NCBI GenBank assembly: GCA_030642425.1
Contig: DAOWNU010000159.1
Coordinates: 1 to 5,508, forward strand
Length of the DNA stretch: 5,508 bases
Reading direction: 5' to 3'
From: a bacterium
Lineage (GTDB): Bacteria > UBP14 > UBA6098
Positions 1 through 5,374 of this stretch are shown here, piece by piece (position 1 is the stretch's first letter; every line of letters begins with the position of its first letter). The notes beneath the pieces are model-generated. The model saw nothing but the letters and a program-made list of their open reading frames with translations, did no database searches and was not told the origin of the DNA. Both the position numbers and the translations under genes were made by a program.

Positions 1-530
1 ATAGAAATACTGGAAGAAAGGCTCAATCTCACTGTATCTATCCCCCACACGTAAGGGTGGTCTTCAAAAATGAATATTTTAGGTCCCTCGCCGCCATATA
101 TTGGGTCAATAGCAGCGTCGGCACGAAATCTGAGTCCTGTGTGCCAACCGACGGAGTCGGACAATACACGATTCAACTCAACCGAAAGAACAAAAGCACC
201 CCACAACCCATGCTCACCTATAGCAATAAGTGTCCCCCCCTCATAGATAAAATTTTGGATTACGGTTATATCTGCGCCACTAAAGCCATACGTGGAATCG
301 GGCCACCCGCATCGTATCACAAAAATATCGCATTGAGGGGGGATAAAAAAGGAATCTGTAAGCGTAATGCAGGTTCTCCCAAGACCTCCAAGGTATGATT
401 TAAGGCTATCGTAATGCGTTGGCGTAAGACACCACATCCACCCCCCTATGTCGTCAAAGACGATGGTGCAGGCAGAGAGGGAGGCGGAGAAAAGGGAAAA
501 GAAGATAATTATTTGCGAAACGCGTTTCAT
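1..530 (-). CDS. Putative lipoprotein with a glutamine-amidotransferase-like (flavodoxin/Rossmann) fold, 3' end outside window
   Basis: I translated this frame by hand: it starts at ATG 530-528 and stays open for 176 codons to the window edge, so the C-terminus is missing. Residues 1-20 form a signal peptide (MKR, then a hydrophobic stretch) ending in the lipobox LSAC, with Cys21 as the likely lipidated residue. The mature part begins TIVFDD and then alternates short beta strands and helices: CDIFVIRCG (about 68-76), a serine/phenylalanine-rich turn, a helix, then FIYEGGTLIAIGEHG (about 93-107). Strand, helix, 'GG-L-IG' is the usual pattern of DUF4350/ThuA-like domains in exported proteins; no catalytic Cys nucleophile is evident, so a binding or structural role is more likely than amidotransferase activity. 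A perfect AAGGAG site lies 6 nt upstream. Codon use (many ATA, GGG, CTT) is more AT-rich than in the peptidase and flavoprotein genes. The existence of the gene is firm; the fold is inferred. Confidence 0.8.
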   Translation of the reverse strand, partial: MKRVSQIIIFFSLFSASLSACTIVFDDIGGWMWCLTPTHYDSLKSYLGGLGRTCITLTDSFFIPPQCDIFVIRCGWPDSTYGFSGADITVIQNFIYEGGTLIAIGEHGLWGAFVLSVELNRVLSDSVGWHTGLRFRADAAIDPIYGGEGPKIFIFEDHPYVWGIDTVRLSLSSSIS

Positions 531-536
531 AAAATG

Positions 537-542
537 CTCCTT
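537..542 (-). promoter_or_regulatory. Strong Shine-Dalgarno site for the lipoprotein gene
   Basis: On the minus strand AAGGAG is followed by CATTTT and then the ATG at 530-528, a spacing of 6 nt. It is the best ribosome-binding site in the window. It fixes the start of the edge-truncated gene and supports translation of the minus strand here, rather than the plus-strand open frames in the same stretch. The 54 bp upstream are very AT-rich and could hold a promoter, but I see no clear -35/-10 pair. Confidence 0.75.
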
Positions 543-584
543 ATAAAACACTTTAATTTAAATCTATGTATTATTTCAGTTTTT

Positions 585-689
585 TCAAGTATTTTCCAAT
601 TTTATTTTCATTTTTTTTACGTCCTTCACGTCAAATTCAATCCAGCCATACCCCTTGTCCTCTTCGTTTTCTTCGCGAGGCACTTTCAC
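585..689 (-). CDS. Possible small protein of 34 residues, unknown function
   Basis: A short minus-strand frame begins at GTG 689-687 (or GTG 683-681) and ends at TGA 587-585. It lies 7 nt past the stop of the Xaa-Pro peptidase gene, and the candidate ribosome site AGGTGA overlaps that stop codon, an arrangement typical of translational coupling. The product is highly charged: an acidic start (REENEEDK), a central GYGWIEFDV, then a basic stretch VKKMKIKLENT. There is no signal peptide or membrane segment. I recognise no family. Support comes from the position, the coupling-type ribosome site and the protein-like composition; against it stand the length and the GTG start. A run of eight A bases within it could be a slippage site. 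It might also be the decayed end of a longer gene. Confidence 0.4.
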   Translation of the reverse strand: MKVPREENEEDKGYGWIEFDVKDVKKMKIKLENT

Positions 690-696
690 CTTTCAC

Positions 697-1767
697 CTAA
701 ATTATCATATCCTCGATCTTCTTGGGAAGGCCGGTCAGGAGCTCGCAACAGTTATCTTTGACACGAACGTCGTCCTCGATTCGCACGCCGCCAAATCCGG
801 GAATGTATATCCCCGGCTCCACTGTGATTACCGCGCCCGACGGTATCACCGACTCCGTTCTCGATCCGACACCGAGATTATCGTGAACCTCCATGCCCAG
901 CCCGTGGCCCAGTCCGTGGCCGAAATACGCGCCGTAACCCGCGTTCTCTATTATTGTTCGGGCAATTCTGTCGATTTCCTTTCCCAACATACCCGCTTTA
1001 ACGCCTTCGATAGTGGAAGTTTGCGCCAGATAGACCAGCCCATAGACCTCGCGCTGTTTGTCGGTCGGCTCGCCCATTATGAACGTTCGCGTTATGTCGC
1101 TGTTATAGCCGTCGATATGAGCGCCGAAATCGATAGTCACAAAATCGCCGGACTCGATTATCTTTTCCGAGGCTATCCCGTGGATAACCGCGCCCCTTTC
1201 GCCGCTGACAACTATTGTGTCGAACGCCGGTCTTTCCGAACCGGCTTTGCGCATATTGTATTCCAGCTCCGCGGCGAACCGTTTTTCGCTAATCCCCGGT
1301 TTCAGAATGGGCAGCGATTCGAGAAGCGCATTTTCGGCTATCGAGATCGCGACTCTTATTTTCCGAATCTCCTCTTCTGTCTTGACCCAGCGCATCTCCG
1401 CCACAAAATTATCGACCGGCGCCCATTCGATCCCCTTCGGAAGCTGTTCCTTATATTTCTCCAGCCTCCCGAATTCTATCGACCTTTCGAAACCGAGCTT
1501 TTTTACCGGTTCGATCACGGGATTTACACCGAGCGCCGATATTAAAATTCCCTCTTTCGGCACGAGTTTATCCACGCCGACGACCTCGGTTTCTATCTGT
1601 TCTTTATACCGGAAATCGGTCAAGAATAGCGTCGAATTTCTCCCGATAAACAGTATGCCGTTGGAGCCGCTGTAGCCGCACAGATAGCGGATATTCACCA
1701 GATCCGTGAAAAGAACGGCGTCGAGATTAAGCTTTTTAAGCTTTGCCTGAATTTTTTTGATTCTCAT
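697..1767 (-). CDS. M24-family Xaa-Pro aminopeptidase/dipeptidase
   Basis: The 356-residue protein is a cytoplasmic dinuclear-metal peptidase of the aminopeptidase P/prolidase family, which removes N-terminal residues before proline or splits Xaa-Pro dipeptides. Residues 1-125 form the creatinase N-terminal domain (LVNIRYLCGYSGSNG near 23-37). From about 130 comes the 'pita-bread' catalytic domain. All five expected metal ligands are visible: Asp213 (TIDFGA), Asp224 (NSDITRT), His288 (GHGLGHGLG), Glu317 (TVEPGIY) and Glu331 (RIEDD). His196 (VIHG) and His295 (EVHD) match the conserved accessory histidines. The length fits the short bacterial class (about 350-360 residues, like YqhT/YpdF) rather than the longer E. 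coli PepP. The ATG lies inside the end of the upstream flavoprotein gene, with AGG 8 nt before it, which suggests translational coupling. Aminopeptidase and dipeptidase activity cannot be told apart from sequence, so no symbol is given. Confidence 0.95.
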   Translation of the reverse strand: MRIKKIQAKLKKLNLDAVLFTDLVNIRYLCGYSGSNGILFIGRNSTLFLTDFRYKEQIETEVVGVDKLVPKEGILISALGVNPVIEPVKKLGFERSIEFGRLEKYKEQLPKGIEWAPVDNFVAEMRWVKTEEEIRKIRVAISIAENALLESLPILKPGISEKRFAAELEYNMRKAGSERPAFDTIVVSGERGAVIHGIASEKIIESGDFVTIDFGAHIDGYNSDITRTFIMGEPTDKQREVYGLVYLAQTSTIEGVKAGMLGKEIDRIARTIIENAGYGAYFGHGLGHGLGMEVHDNLGVGSRTESVIPSGAVITVEPGIYIPGFGGVRIEDDVRVKDNCCELLTGLPKKIEDMII

Positions 1768-2356
1768 AGTTATCGCCTTTCATTAATGATTGTAAATGTT
1801 TTCCGTAATTTCCGGCGCGGATAATATCTTGCTGCGGGATAGTATCCGGCTCGTATTTAAAATTTTTATACTCCAACATCTCCGACATCTCGATAGACAG
1901 GGCGTCCAGAAAGTATTTCAGCGTTAATCTGACGCCCTCGACCGCCAACTTTCCTCCGCTTGCCGCGACCACAATAACACCCGCGGGCCGTCCCGATGGC
2001 AGGGGATTTGCAAGCAGGTATTTCCGGGACCAGAATGTCTGGCAGCGGTCGATGAGCGCCTTGGCTTTCGCGGGAAGGCCGTAGAAATAAACGGGCGTCG
2101 AGATAATTATTCCGTCGGCGCGCTCGAGCGCGGTGTATATTTCGGACATATCGTCGTCTATCGGGCAGGGGCTGCCGTCACGACAGACATCGCAGGCGGC
2201 GCAAGGCTCGATATCGAGTTCGCACACGAAAAACTTTTGGACGCGTATCCCGTCCGCGACGAGCGGCTCGAGGGCCGAATCGAGAAGGGCGCCGCTGCCG
2301 GAAGGCCTTCTGGCGCTGCAATATATGGCGACGATTTTCTTTTCTATAATCTGCAT
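1736..2356 (-). CDS. Iron-sulfur flavoprotein / NADPH-dependent FMN reductase family protein
   Basis: The 206-residue protein has a flavodoxin-like fold. An N-terminal strand leads into the FMN phosphate loop (IYCSARRPSGSGALLD, about 11-26). Then comes a compact cysteine cluster C52-x2-C55-x2-C58-x5-C64 followed by PIDDDM, then DGIIISTPVYFYGLPAKAKALIDR (81-104), the flavin-contacting loop typical of this family. The cluster has the C-x2-C-x2-C-x(4-7)-C spacing of archaeal and bacterial Isf proteins, where it binds a [4Fe-4S] centre. A soluble electron-transfer or quinone/oxidant-reducing role is likely; the substrate is unknown. ATG 2356 is the only ordinary start after an upstream in-frame stop, and it lacks a visible Shine-Dalgarno site. 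TATTAT, 24 nt before the ATG, is a weak -10 candidate. The 3' end overlaps the peptidase gene by 32 bp in another frame. It is divergent from murJ. Confidence 0.9.
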   Translation of the reverse strand: MQIIEKKIVAIYCSARRPSGSGALLDSALEPLVADGIRVQKFFVCELDIEPCAACDVCRDGSPCPIDDDMSEIYTALERADGIIISTPVYFYGLPAKAKALIDRCQTFWSRKYLLANPLPSGRPAGVIVVAASGGKLAVEGVRLTLKYFLDALSIEMSEMLEYKNFKYEPDTIPQQDIIRAGNYGKHLQSLMKGDNYENQKNSGKA

Positions 2357-2402
2357 AGCGAACGGGTCGGGCGATTTGCGATAATAAATCGACAGTTACA
2401 TC

Positions 2403-2426
2403 GGGGCGGTTTTCGATAACCGGCCC
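2403..2426. promoter_or_regulatory. Imperfect dyad in the divergent flavoprotein/murJ intergenic region
   Basis: The arms GGG-g-CGGTT and AACCG-g-CCC surround a 6-base centre (TTCGAT), giving eight paired positions and one mismatch. It sits in the roughly 100-bp gap between two divergent genes, where an operator or a leader hairpin would be expected. No regulator gene is nearby and no clear -35/-10 pair flanks it, so an operator role is only a suggestion. Confidence 0.25.
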
Positions 2427-2457
2427 ATCGAATTACTTCATACATTATAAGAAAGAT

Positions 2458-4056
2458 TTGAGCGAACGCAAAACCATATTTTTCTCCGCCTTCTGGGTCA
2501 GCCTCGGGACATTGATAGCCCGAATAGTCGGCTTTGCGCGGGAAATCGCCATGGCCGCGCTTTTCGGGACCGGAATCGCCGCCGACGCTTTCACTGTGGC
2601 ATGGAGATTCCCGAATCTGTTCCGCTATCTTTTCGGCGAGAACAGTTTTACCGCGGCATTCCTGCCGAAATTCACCGAAGTAAAACACAAAGAAGGCCCG
2701 GAAGCCGCTTTCGCAATGGCTTCCGCCGTTCTCACCGCGCTTTTGGCGATGCTTATTTTCGTCTGCGCGATGGGCATGTTATTCGCGCCCTACTTAATTG
2801 AGCTGATCGCTATCGGCTGGAAAAGCGATTCTTCGCGGATGGGCCTCTCGACAGAACTTGTCAGAATTCTTTTCGGGTTTATCGGCTTTCTGGGGCTGGC
2901 GTCATACTGTCAGGCGATTCTCAACACATACAGAAGATTTTTTATAAGCTCGGTGGCGCCCGCATTCTTGAATTTGTCCTGGCTTATCGGTGTCGGGGCC
3001 GCGGGCTTTTTCCTGTCCGGGGAAATCGCCCAAATAAAACTCGTGGCGGCTTTTATCGTGATCGGCGGCCTTCTCCAATTCCTGTGGCAATTTATCTGGG
3101 TTATCAAAACGGGCTGGAAATTCTCGTGGGCCTTGCGCGGAAGATGGCGCGACGTTGTCGAGGTCGGCTTCCTATTGCTGCCCAGCCTGCTGGCCCTGGC
3201 CTCGCATGAAATAAATTTTTTCGCCGACGTCATGCTCGCCTCATTGCTCCCCGGCGGAAGCATTAGTTCGCTTTCCTACGGTTCCCGCCTGATGTATCTC
3301 CCGCTCTCGCTTATCGGCTATTCGATGGCGACCGCAAGTCTGCCCACTCTCTCGGAAACCGCGGCGGAAAACCGCGAAGACGAGTTTGTGAAAACGCTGT
3401 CCTACACCGCCCGTTCGGTTTTCACCGTGTTGATGCCGGTGGCGTTGATGACAATAGCCCTGCGCTTCGAGATAGTCGGTCTTCTTTTCGAGCGGGGGAG
3501 TTTCAGCGCCGGGAATTCCACTCCGATGGTGGCCTGGGCCTTGATGTTCTATATTATCGGCCTGCCTTTCCACGGCCTCACAAGAACGCTGACACAGGCC
3601 TTTTATGCCCGGAAAGACACGCGCACGCCGATCTATATCACCGCGCTGGGAGTCGTTTTCAATATCGAGTTGAGCATTATTCTGATGCAGTCTCTCGCCC
3701 ACGGCGGCCTCGCGCTCGGATCGAGCATTACCGGGATTATCAACGCAACATTATTGTTCTATTATATCCGTAAGAAACTCCCGAAATTCGATATGGGGCC
3801 TATACTTACGAATGCGTTCCGGGTTACAATTGCGGGGGGAATCGCCGCCGCGCTCACATGGCTTCTCAAGGGTTGGCTCAACCCATATCTCGATATCGGC
3901 GCCGATCTCCCGACCCGGTTTTTTCAGTTGATTGTGCCTGCGGCGGTCTTTTTCGGAATATTCTTTTTACTTTCGCGGGCTTTTCGGATTCGCGAAGTGA
4001 ACGCGGCTTTCGGCAAACTGGCGAAGCGTTTCACGGGCCGTTTCAGAAATCGATAA
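2458..4056 (+). CDS. murJ: Lipid II flippase MurJ (MviN/MOP superfamily)
   Basis: The 532-residue integral membrane protein moves undecaprenyl-linked lipid II from the inner to the outer face of the cytoplasmic membrane during peptidoglycan synthesis. Hydrophobic segments cover the whole length, consistent with the family's 14 helices. The N-terminal signature is complete: SLGTLIARIVGFAREI, then ALFG, AADAF, and FRYLFGENSFTAAFLP. Arg22, Arg28, Asp43, Arg56 and Glu61 line up with E. coli residues R18, R24, D39, R52 and E57 by a constant offset of 4. Arg277 (YGSRLM) matches the cavity residue R270. Later hallmarks are LLFERGSFSAGNST (343-356) and QAFYARKDTRTPIY (380-393). The start is TTG, with only a weak AAGAAAG upstream; an N-terminus of MSERKTIFFSAF is normal for the family and no in-frame ATG lies upstream. 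Length is typical and nothing is broken. No intrinsic terminator follows directly. Confidence 0.96.
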   Translation: MSERKTIFFSAFWVSLGTLIARIVGFAREIAMAALFGTGIAADAFTVAWRFPNLFRYLFGENSFTAAFLPKFTEVKHKEGPEAAFAMASAVLTALLAMLIFVCAMGMLFAPYLIELIAIGWKSDSSRMGLSTELVRILFGFIGFLGLASYCQAILNTYRRFFISSVAPAFLNLSWLIGVGAAGFFLSGEIAQIKLVAAFIVIGGLLQFLWQFIWVIKTGWKFSWALRGRWRDVVEVGFLLLPSLLALASHEINFFADVMLASLLPGGSISSLSYGSRLMYLPLSLIGYSMATASLPTLSETAAENREDEFVKTLSYTARSVFTVLMPVALMTIALRFEIVGLLFERGSFSAGNSTPMVAWALMFYIIGLPFHGLTRTLTQAFYARKDTRTPIYITALGVVFNIELSIILMQSLAHGGLALGSSITGIINATLLFYYIRKKLPKFDMGPILTNAFRVTIAGGIAAALTWLLKGWLNPYLDIGADLPTRFFQLIVPAAVFFGIFFLLSRAFRIREVNAAFGKLAKRFTGRFRNR

Positions 4057-4069
4057 CAATTCAAACATT

Positions 4070-4226
4070 GAAGAAAAATCCAAAGCTCAAAGCTCAAAGG
4101 TAATAGGTGTTAGGTAATAGGTATTAGGCCACGCGCCACCCCATCGAAGAAAAATCCAAATTTCAAAGCTCAAATGTCACCGGACGCCCGGTGGCGAAAT
4201 CAAATCCAAAGCTCAAAGGTCAAAGA
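4070..4226 (+). repeat. Three copies of an AATCCAAAGCTCAAA-type short interspersed repeat
   Basis: GAAGAAAAATCCAAA occurs at 4070-4084 and 4146-4160, each followed by a GCTCAAA or TTTCAAAGCTCAAA extension. A third copy, AAATCCAAAGCTCAAAGG, is at 4203-4220. A fourth lies in the opposite orientation at 5226-5245. Between copies one and two is a tandem duplication, and between two and three a CACCGG/CCGGTG hairpin (4178-4193). The block starts 14 bp after the murJ stop and shows no sign of coding. Confidence 0.8.
4099..4126 (+). repeat. Tandem duplication of a 14-bp unit
   Basis: GGTAATAGGTGTTA is followed directly by GGTAATAGGTATTA, a single difference. The unit is itself built from TAGGT-like submotifs. 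This is a short slippage-prone microrepeat within the post-murJ repeat block. Confidence 0.85.
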
Positions 4227-4238
4227 CCACCCTTCCCC

Positions 4239-4277
4239 GGCAATGTGGCAACATCTATCAGTAATGCCACAATTGCC
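4239..4277. repeat. Inverted repeat, 12-bp arms with one bulge
   Basis: GGCAATGTGGCA (4239-4250) pairs with TGCCACAATTGCC (4265-4277), leaving a single bulged base and a 14-nt loop. There is no T-run after it, so it does not look like an intrinsic terminator. Confidence 0.75.
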
Positions 4278-4290
4278 GTGCTTAACCGCT

Positions 4291-4319
4291 GGCACGCCTC
4301 CCGCCAGTCGGCGCGTGCC
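4291..4319. repeat. Inverted repeat with nested hairpin
   Basis: The outer arms GGCACGC (4291-4297) and GCGTGCC (4313-4319) are perfect. Inside them, CGCC (4302-4305) and GGCG (4310-4313) give an alternative pairing. A small ACCG/CGGT pair follows at 4321-4334. This looks like part of the same hairpin-rich island. Confidence 0.6.
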
Positions 4320-4364
4320 GACCGCTACGTTCGGTTGGTAATTGGTTATATTATTTCCGAACCC

Positions 4365-4432
4365 GTAGGGGAGCACCTGCGTGTGCTCCCGCTTGCCGAT
4401 GATAACGGGAGGGCACACAGGCCCTCCCCTAC
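4365..4432. repeat. 68-bp twin-hairpin (REP/BIME-like) element with GTAGGGGAG ends
   Basis: The element is bounded by 9-bp perfect terminal inverted repeats, GTAGGGGAG (4365-4373) and CTCCCCTAC (4424-4432). Each half is a hairpin in its own right: GGGAGCAC/GTGCTCCC (4369-4376 with 4383-4390) and GGGAGGGC/GCCCTCCC (4407-4414 with 4421-4428). Both are perfect 8-bp stems with 6-nt loops. The two hairpins are inverted relative to each other around a 14-nt spacer, the layout of bacterial interspersed mosaic elements. A third copy of the half-element lies at 5461-5486. There is no coding content; mobilisation by a REP-associated transposase is possible but none is encoded here. Confidence 0.85.
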
Positions 4433-4470
4433 AAAATTGTTTGCTCTCGACTCGAACATCACACCATAAT

Positions 4471-4520
4471 AGGCTCGGCGTCTCGCCGTGCATTTCCCCG
4501 TCGAGCGAGACGCTCGACCT
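4471..4520. repeat. Second twin-hairpin pair with TCT/AGA triloops
   Basis: The left hairpin centres on CGGCG-TCT-CGCCG (4476-4488). The right one is the perfect 8-bp stem GTCGAGCG-AGA-CGCTCGAC (4500-4518). They are inverted to each other, so both show an AGA triloop when read on the appropriate strand, and AGG/CCT marks the outer ends. The right stem is followed after 6 nt by seven T bases (4525-4531), so it could act as a weak plus-strand terminator, although murJ ended more than 400 bp upstream. Confidence 0.7.
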
Positions 4521-4533
4521 GTTATTTTTTTCC

Positions 4534-4911
4534 TTTTCGACTTCTATTCGACTTAATTCGACTTCTATTTCTTCAAAATTTTTCCTTATATAAGCTATTT
4601 CTCGCATAGGATTAAGTATTTCATTTGTTACATAAAGCATTTCTTTGGATGTAGAAGGCATTTCTCGTATTACATGAGGCATTTCTCTCATTGTAGAAGG
4701 TATATCACATATTACATGAGGCTTTTCATATATTACATAGAGCACTTCACAAATGTGCAACAACTCATGTAATTAATGGAACATTTCATGTAATACATGA
4801 TACGACTTATGTAACCAGAGAAACATCTTATGTAATGAAAGAAAAGCTCATATATTTAGAAAAACAGCTCATTCGTATCGAGAAATATCTCATCCTTTCT
4901 ATGCTATACCT
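4534..4911. repeat. Degenerate 21-bp tandem array, about 18 units, consensus switching strand near 4744-4764
   Basis: Units of exactly 21 bp follow each other in constant phase from 4534 to 4911. In the left part (clearest 4597-4743) units run as ATTTCTCGTATTACATGAGGC-like sequence, so the minus strand reads CAT GTA ATA CGA GAA ATG CCT. In the right part (4765-4890) the same consensus, TATGTAAnnnnnGAAA, is on the plus strand. Unit 8 (4744-4764) is the turning point and is partly self-complementary. Translated outward, both arms give heptads of the form [HY]-V-[ITM]-x-[ED]-x-x; minus examples are HVICDIP, HVIREMP and YVTNEIL, plus examples YVTRETS and YVMKEKL. The outer units drift to coiled-coil-like sequence on each side. 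A perfect 15-bp palindrome, TCATGTAATACATGA, lies at 4786-4800. No convincing start or ribosome site opens either arm, so I annotate it as a repeat, not a gene. Confidence 0.85.
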
Positions 4912-4933
4912 TCGTTTCTAACTTTTTTCTCTC

Positions 4934-4978
4934 GTTACTCCGCTCTGCGGTGTAACGTAAAGGGTGACGCTCCGCGTC
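4934..4978. repeat. Two adjacent hairpins
   Basis: The first hairpin is GTTAC-t-CCGC-TCT-GCGG-t-GTAAC (4934-4956), nine pairs around one mismatch, again with a TCT/AGA triloop. The second is GACGC-TCC-GCGTC (4966-4978). Both are GC-rich, in contrast to the AT-rich 21-bp array beside them. A related GACG/CGTC pair sits at 4996-5008. They resemble the hairpin pair at 4471-4520 in loop type but not in primary stem sequence. Confidence 0.6.
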
Positions 4979-5025
4979 GATAAGGTGAGGAAAATGACGT
5001 AGAGCGTCGGTGCTATAAATAAGCC

Positions 5026-5110
5026 CCGATATCGGAAACCCCCTTGATGAGGGGGTCGGAATTGCGAAAGCAATTCTGGGGGGATAAGATAAGGCGGCCT
5101 TTCGGTCGCC
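5026..5110. repeat. Cluster of four inverted repeats
   Basis: In order: the palindrome CCGATATCGG (5026-5035); ACCCCC/GGGGGT around 7 nt (5038-5056); GAATTGC-GAAA-GCAATTC, a 7-bp stem with a GNRA-type tetraloop (5059-5076); and GGCGGCC-TTTC-GGTCGCC with one G-T pair (5093-5110). The C-run at 5039-5043 could also pair with the G-run at 5078-5083, enclosing the tetraloop hairpin. No frame here looks coding, and no T-run marks a terminator. Confidence 0.65.
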
Positions 5111-5117
5111 CCATATC

Positions 5118-5205
5118 TGTCATTCCGGGCTCGACCCGGAATCCAGCAGGCACCGGCCTGCAGCGGATAGCCACCCTCTGGATTCCCGCTTTCGCGGGAA
5201 TGACA
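5118..5205. repeat. dRS3/REP-like element with inverted termini
   Basis: Two copies of a known type of bacterial repeat face each other. The left is TGTCATTCC...GGAATCCAG with the stem ATTCCGGG/CCCGGAAT (5122-5142). The right is CTGGATTCC...GGAATGACA with the stem ATTCCCGC-TTTC-GCGGGAAT (5182-5201), which fits the ATTCCC-N8-GGGAAT form described as dRS3 in Neisseria and seen in many other genomes. Between them is the small hairpin GCAGGC-ACCG-GCCTGC (5146-5161). The whole has the inverted-terminal layout of a miniature mobile element. Such units can serve as phage or IS integration targets in Neisseria; no such role can be shown here. Confidence 0.8.
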
Positions 5206-5225
5206 ATATGAGGATGGGTTGGGTT

Positions 5226-5267
5226 TGACATTTGAGCTTTGGATTCCTGTCTTCGTCGGAATGACAG
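5226..5267. repeat. Inverted copy of the CCAAAGCTCAAA repeat joined to a decayed dRS3-like hairpin
   Basis: TGACATTTGAGCTTTGGATT (5226-5245) is the reverse complement of the repeat found after murJ; it shares 16 continuous bases with 4164-4179. Its ATT runs directly into ATTCC...GGAATGACAG (5243-5267), a third dRS3-like unit whose inner stem has lost pairing (one mismatch and two G-T pairs). The two repeat types share the word GGATT at the junction. Confidence 0.75.
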
Positions 5268-5272
5268 ATTAA

Positions 5273-5374
5273 GTGGACGACAGGCTGTGCTACGAGCTTT
5301 ATCTGAACAATCCGGAGGAGCATCCGGAGGGCAAGCATATAGTCGATATTTGCGAGCCGATCCGACCGCTGTAA
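5273..5374 (+). pseudogene. C-terminal remnant, possibly of a type II restriction-modification (Eco57I/TaqI-like) protein
   Basis: A 33-codon frame ends at TAA 5372-5374 and encodes VDDRLCYELYLNNPEEHPEG followed by KHIVDICEPIRPL. The pattern D-x-L-x-Y-E-L-Y followed by a short acidic/histidine stretch resembles the extreme C-termini of Eco57I-class restriction enzyme/methyltransferases (commonly D-x-L-V-Y-E-L-Y-x-L or -F-P). This is from memory of the family, not from a search. In-frame TAA at 5270-5272 cuts it off from anything upstream, and the dRS3-like hairpin ends only a few bases before, so the body of the gene appears to have been replaced by repeats. GTG 5273 has no ribosome site. It could alternatively be a chance frame, but its composition is strikingly protein-like for this island. 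Confidence 0.45.

Noticed and set aside
57..398. Plus-strand open frame antisense to the lipoprotein gene
   Set aside because: The minus strand carries a signal peptide, a lipobox and a strong ribosome site over the same bases; the plus frame has none and its product is not protein-like.
655..1545. Plus-strand open frame of 296 codons opposite the M24 peptidase
   Set aside because: The minus strand encodes a full peptidase with all metal ligands; this is an antisense shadow of that gene.
4057..4070. Intrinsic terminator for murJ
   Set aside because: No stable hairpin followed by a T-run is present in the first tens of bases after the stop codon.
4200..4763. Minus-strand open frame of 187 codons across the 21-bp array and hairpin elements
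   Set aside because: It begins with TTG without a ribosome site, its N-terminal half is the repeat array and its C-terminal half is the translation of twin hairpins and short repeats. The openness follows from the 21-bp (7-codon) period, so a gene is not supported.
4597..4911. CRISPR array as an explanation for the regular repeats
   Set aside because: Units are contiguous 21-mers with no spacers, repeats are degenerate, and no cas gene is present.
4835..4921. Plus-strand 28-residue frame with leucine/lysine-rich heptads at the right end of the array
   Set aside because: No ribosome site precedes the ATG, and the frame is simply the in-phase end of the repeat; described under the array instead.
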